In this document: piece by piece, positions 6,499-8,888 of the stretch
How the letters are laid out: each line of letters starts with the position of its first letter
Numbering within the stretch: the stretch's first letter is position 1
From: Mycobacterium sp.
GTDB lineage: Bacteria > Actinomycetota > Actinomycetes > Mycobacteriales > Mycobacteriaceae
Assembly (NCBI GenBank): GCA_020438915.1
Contig: JAGQTR010000167.1
Location: forward strand, 1 to 8,888
DNA length: 8,888 nucleotides
Direction of reading: 5' to 3'
Notes under the pieces: model-generated
Told to the model about the DNA's origin: nothing
The model's input: only the letters and a program-made list of their open reading frames with translations
The model's database searches: none
Position numbers and translations under genes: made by a program

Positions 6499-7971
6499 TC
6501 AGCCGGCCGCGGTCTTGTCCTCGCGGAGGATCTCGCCATGCATGTCCTCCAGCGCCACGCCCTTGGTTTCCATCACCCACCGCCAGACGAACAGGCCCGA
6601 CAGGATCGCGCACATCCCGTAGAAGCCGTAGGCCAGGCCCAAATGCTCACGCAAGCCCGGGAAGGTGACCGTGATCAACCAGTTGGCAGCCCATTGTCCG
6701 GCCGCGGCAAGTCCGAGCGCGGCGGCACGAATCCTGTTGGGGAACATCTCGCCGAGCAGCACCCACACGACCGGGCCCCACGACATGCCGAAGGCGACGA
6801 CAAATAGGTTGGCCGCCACCAGCGCGACGACGCCGGAGGCGCCGGGCAGGCTCGGGTTGCCGTCGGGATCGGTGGCGGCATTGGCGAAGATGACCGCCAT
6901 CGTGATCAACGTGACCGCCATGCCGGAGGAGCCGATGAGCAGCAGCGGCTTGCGACCGATCTTGTCGATCAGCGCGATCGCGATGAGCGTGGTCAGCACG
7001 TTGATCACCGAGGTGATGACGGTGTACACCGCCGACTCGTCGGCGCTGAATCCCACCGCCTGCCATAACACGTTCGAGTAGTAGAAGATGACGTTGATAC
7101 CGACGAACTGCTGGAAGATGGACAGCCCCAGACCGACCCAGACGATTCCGAAGATGCCGCCGCTCGGCTTCTTGAGGTCCTTCCATGACGGCTTGTCCTC
7201 GCGCTCCAGGGTCTCCTGGATCCGGGTGATCGTGATCTCCAGGTTCTTTCGTCCGAGCAGCATGGTCAGGACCCGGCGCGCTTCCGGGATCTTGTGGCTG
7301 GCAACGAGATACCGTGGCGACTCCGGGATCGTGAATGCCAGTGTCCCGTACAGCACCGCAGGGAGCGCCATAGCCAGGAACATCCAGCGCCAGGCGTCAA
7401 TCCCCAGCCACAGGGGTTCGTTGGGTCCGCCGGCCATCCACTGCAGCAGCCAATTGACCGCGAAGGACAAGAAGATTCCGGAGACGATTGCCAACTGCTG
7501 AAGTGATCCGAGCCGGCCGCGTATACCCGGGGGCGAGGTCTCGGCGATGTAGGCGGGCGCGATCACCGAGGCCACGCCCACGCCGATGCCACCGACAATG
7601 CGGAAGAGCACCACCGTCCATACCTCGTGAGCAAAACCGGTACCGAACGCGCTGATGAGGAAGAGCGCGGCGGCAATCTTCATGACCGCGATACGTCCGA
7701 TGCGGTCGGCGATCCGGCCGGCGGTCATGGCCCCGGCCGCCGCACCCAACAGTGCCGAGGCGACTGCGAAACCGAGTTCGGCGTTACCGATGCCGAAGTC
7801 CTCCTGGATCGAGGACACCGCACCATTGATCACCGCGCTGTCGTAACCGAAGAGCAGACCGCCCAGTGCGGCCACCGAGGCGATCCGGACTGCGGTCTTA
7901 CCAGAAGAGAATTCCTGGTCTTCGTCGAAAATTTCCGGCCCGTCGCCGACGGGACCACCTTGACCGGCCAT
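6499..7971 (-). CDS. glcP: Sugar-porter MFS permease, likely glucose permease GlcP
   Basis: A 490-residue, 12-helix transporter of the sugar porter family (Sugar_tr), importing hexose probably by proton symport. Family signatures are complete: GRIADRIGR (85-93), [22 protein letters not shown] (139-160), PESPRYL (216-222), [13 protein letters not shown] (287-299), DKIGRK (336-341), the [13 protein letters not shown] stretch (399-411) and METKG near the C-terminus. A cytoplasmic loop between the two six-helix halves spans about 223-270. The N-terminal 25 residues are hydrophilic. The start has GGAAAGG (7979-7985), 7 bases upstream. From memory, the M. smegmatis glucose permease glcP lies close to hisE and metH, and this position supports the symbol, though myo-inositol or xylose cannot be excluded from sequence alone. 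Confidence 0.85.
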   Translation of the reverse strand: MAGQGGPVGDGPEIFDEDQEFSSGKTAVRIASVAALGGLLFGYDSAVINGAVSSIQEDFGIGNAELGFAVASALLGAAAGAMTAGRIADRIGRIAVMKIAAALFLISAFGTGFAHEVWTVVLFRIVGGIGVGVASVIAPAYIAETSPPGIRGRLGSLQQLAIVSGIFLSFAVNWLLQWMAGGPNEPLWLGIDAWRWMFLAMALPAVLYGTLAFTIPESPRYLVASHKIPEARRVLTMLLGRKNLEITITRIQETLEREDKPSWKDLKKPSGGIFGIVWVGLGLSIFQQFVGINVIFYYSNVLWQAVGFSADESAVYTVITSVINVLTTLIAIALIDKIGRKPLLLIGSSGMAVTLITMAVIFANAATDPDGNPSLPGASGVVALVAANLFVVAFGMSWGPVVWVLLGEMFPNRIRAAALGLAAAGQWAANWLITVTFPGLREHLGLAYGFYGMCAILSGLFVWRWVMETKGVALEDMHGEILREDKTAAG

Positions 7972-7996
7972 CTGACGACCTTTCCGCCGCTGTGCG

Positions 7997-8012
7997 CATG
8001 ATATACGTCACA
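7997..8012 (-). promoter_or_regulatory. Possible CRP-type site and -10 element upstream of glcP
   Basis: On the minus strand, TGTGACGTATATCATG matches one full half-site and three of five bases of the other half of the mycobacterial CRP consensus TGTGA-N6-TCACA. The TATATC inside it (8000-8005) is a possible -10 hexamer without a good -35. The site lies about 26-41 bases upstream of the glcP start. Both assignments are tentative. Confidence 0.3.
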
Positions 8013-8042
8013 TTCAATCATCCACAGCATCGGGTGGGGAGC

Positions 8043-8071
8043 GTTCGCCGAACTGCGCGACTTCGGCGCAG
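8043..8071 (-). terminator. Two adjacent hairpins after the HAD gene, possible terminator
   Basis: Immediately after the HAD stop (8072-8074) on the minus strand are a 6-bp stem CTGCGC/GCGCAG (8066-8071 with 8053-8058, 7-base loop) and then an 11-base palindrome GTTCGGCGAAC (8043-8053). They share one base and cannot both be fully paired. There is no T-tract. They could end metH-HAD transcription before glcP. Confidence 0.3.
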
Positions 8072-8764
8072 CTACCGGTTGATCTCGAAGTGAATTCTGC
8101 GCAGATCCTGGGCCTGCAGCCCGGCCAACGAGCCGACATGATGTCGCCGCGGCCCACCTGGTACCGGGACGTCGTTGGGGACCACCAGCACCGCGCACCC
8201 GGCACCCTCGGCGGCTGCGGCGCCGGTCACCGAGTCCTCGACCGCCAGGCATTCTGAGGGCCGTAAGCCAAGAAGGTTCACCGCGCGCAGGTAGACATCG
8301 GGGGCCGGCTTGCCATTGGCAACCTCGTCACCACACACCGAGAACGTAAAATAGTGTCGGCCAATGCGATTGAGAGCACGTTCGGTGAGCGCGCGCTGCG
8401 TATTCGTGACCAGAGCCATCGGTGTGCGCTCGGCGGCAAGGGCTTCCAACAGATCACGGGCACCATCGCACCACGGCAATCCATCATCGAACAGTTCGGC
8501 GGTGTGGTCGTGTAGCCGCCGGATCGACTCCGCCATGGCCTCGGGATCGTGTTCGAGGCCCAGCTCCGCGTACGCAGTCACCATGGTCTCTTCGGCCGAA
8601 GCACCTACCAGCGCCGCCCGGGTCTCCCGGCCCATAGCCCCACCATGGGACTCGTAGAACGCCGAAAGCGATACGTCCCAAAGCTTCTCGGAGTCGACGA
8701 GGGTGCCGTCCATATCCCATAGCACCGCACGCATCCGGTCATTCTGGCATGACGCAGGCGTCAT
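8072..8764 (-). CDS. HAD-superfamily phosphatase (beta-phosphoglucomutase/GPH-like, subfamily IA)
   Basis: A 230-residue haloacid dehalogenase hydrolase that probably dephosphorylates or isomerises a small sugar phosphate. All four motifs are present: DMDGTLVDSE with nucleophile Asp17 and Asp19, Thr120 in LVTNT, Lys152 in GKPAPDVY, and Glu176-Asp177 in VEDSVTG. The alpha-helical cap between motifs I and II (about 26-100) marks subfamily I. The 'LVDSE' and 'GKPAPD' patterns are shared by beta-phosphoglucomutase-like proteins and sugar phosphatases; the substrate is not readable. The ATG at 8764 has AGGG 8 bases upstream; an ATG at 8734 (giving MRAVLWDMDG) is a plausible shorter start. It follows metH by 16 bases, likely in one transcript, and precedes glcP by about 100 bases. 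Confidence 0.88.
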   Translation of the reverse strand: MTPASCQNDRMRAVLWDMDGTLVDSEKLWDVSLSAFYESHGGAMGRETRAALVGASAEETMVTAYAELGLEHDPEAMAESIRRLHDHTAELFDDGLPWCDGARDLLEALAAERTPMALVTNTQRALTERALNRIGRHYFTFSVCGDEVANGKPAPDVYLRAVNLLGLRPSECLAVEDSVTGAAAAEGAGCAVLVVPNDVPVPGGPRRHHVGSLAGLQAQDLRRIHFEINR

Positions 8765-8780
8765 CTGCGAACCCTGAAGT

Positions 8781-8888
8781 TCAGTCCTCGGGGTTGTAGC
8801 CGAGGTTGGGGCCGAGCCAGCGCTCGGCCTCCTGCAGGGTCCAGCCTTTACGCTTGGCGTAGTCGGCGACCTGGTCCTGGGCCAGCCG
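8781..8888 (-). CDS. metH: Cobalamin-dependent methionine synthase, C-terminal 35 residues
   Basis: The minus-strand frame entering from the right edge ends at a TGA (8781-8783). It encodes RLAQDQVADYAKRKGWTLQE followed by AERWLGPNLGYNPED. The end, WLGPNLGYNPED, is the C-terminus I recognise for actinobacterial MetH, and metH lies near hisEG in mycobacteria (Rv2124c beside Rv2122c in M. tuberculosis). MetH transfers a methyl group from methyltetrahydrofolate through B12 to homocysteine. The catalytic domains are outside the window, so only the tail supports the call. Confidence 0.85.
   Translation of the reverse strand, partial: RLAQDQVADYAKRKGWTLQEAERWLGPNLGYNPED

Noticed and set aside
6473..6613. 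Longer HisE starting at 6613
   Set aside because: The extra 47 residues overlap the permease 3' end, are Arg/Gly-rich and match nothing in HisE; known HisE proteins are about 90 residues.
5573..6622. A 349-codon open frame on the plus strand
   Set aside because: It is antisense to hisG and hisE and crosses three real genes; the translation has no family signature.
1..8888. CRISPR array, tRNA, rRNA, insertion sequence or prophage genes
   Set aside because: No regular direct repeats, no tRNA cloverleaf or rRNA-like stretch, no transposase or integrase frame was seen despite the Cas4-like nuclease.

Overview
The window looks like a chromosomal segment of an environmental, probably fast-growing Mycobacterium (Mycolicibacterium). 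It is GC-rich and its gene order matches the mycobacterial his/metH neighbourhood. The protein sequences closely resemble M. tuberculosis HisE (Rv2122c), HisG (Rv2121c), the DUF4126 protein (Rv2120c), the RecB-like nuclease (Rv2119) and the R2lox protein (Rv0233). Recognition is by memory of families, not by database search.

Layout: positions 1-1654 carry two plus-strand genes, the 3' part of a RecB-family nuclease with an Fe-S cysteine set and, overlapping it by four bases, a double-hotdog thioesterase-like protein. They converge at about 1655-1666 on a minus-strand block that runs to the right edge. A perfect hairpin sits between the convergent genes and holds both stop codons. Reading the minus strand in transcription order from the right edge: metH (last 35 codons), a HAD phosphatase, a sugar-porter MFS permease (likely glcP), hisE, hisG, a DUF4126 membrane protein, an FAD disulfide oxidoreductase, then a separately promoted tetR-R2lox pair. 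No gap exceeds about 110 bases, and I see no tRNA, rRNA, CRISPR or insertion sequence.

How the genes work together: hisE and hisG encode the second and first steps of histidine synthesis. DUF4126 and the oxidoreductase follow hisG with tight spacing and strong ribosome binding sites and are probably cotranscribed with it. The tetR-R2lox pair has its own strong promoter (TTGACT-16-TAATAT) overlapped by a 19-bp palindrome, which indicates an autoregulated operon. The R2lox protein keeps all six metal ligands and the Val71/Tyr162 crosslink pair. GlcP and the HAD phosphatase suggest sugar uptake and sugar-phosphate handling.

The most interesting part is the block between the Rv2119-like and Rv2120c-like genes. 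From memory, these two are adjacent in M. tuberculosis; here four genes lie between them (thioesterase, R2lox, TetR, disulfide oxidoreductase). I see no clear sign of a wholly new system. The R2lox operon, whose substrate and electron donor are not established, is the best candidate for new biology.
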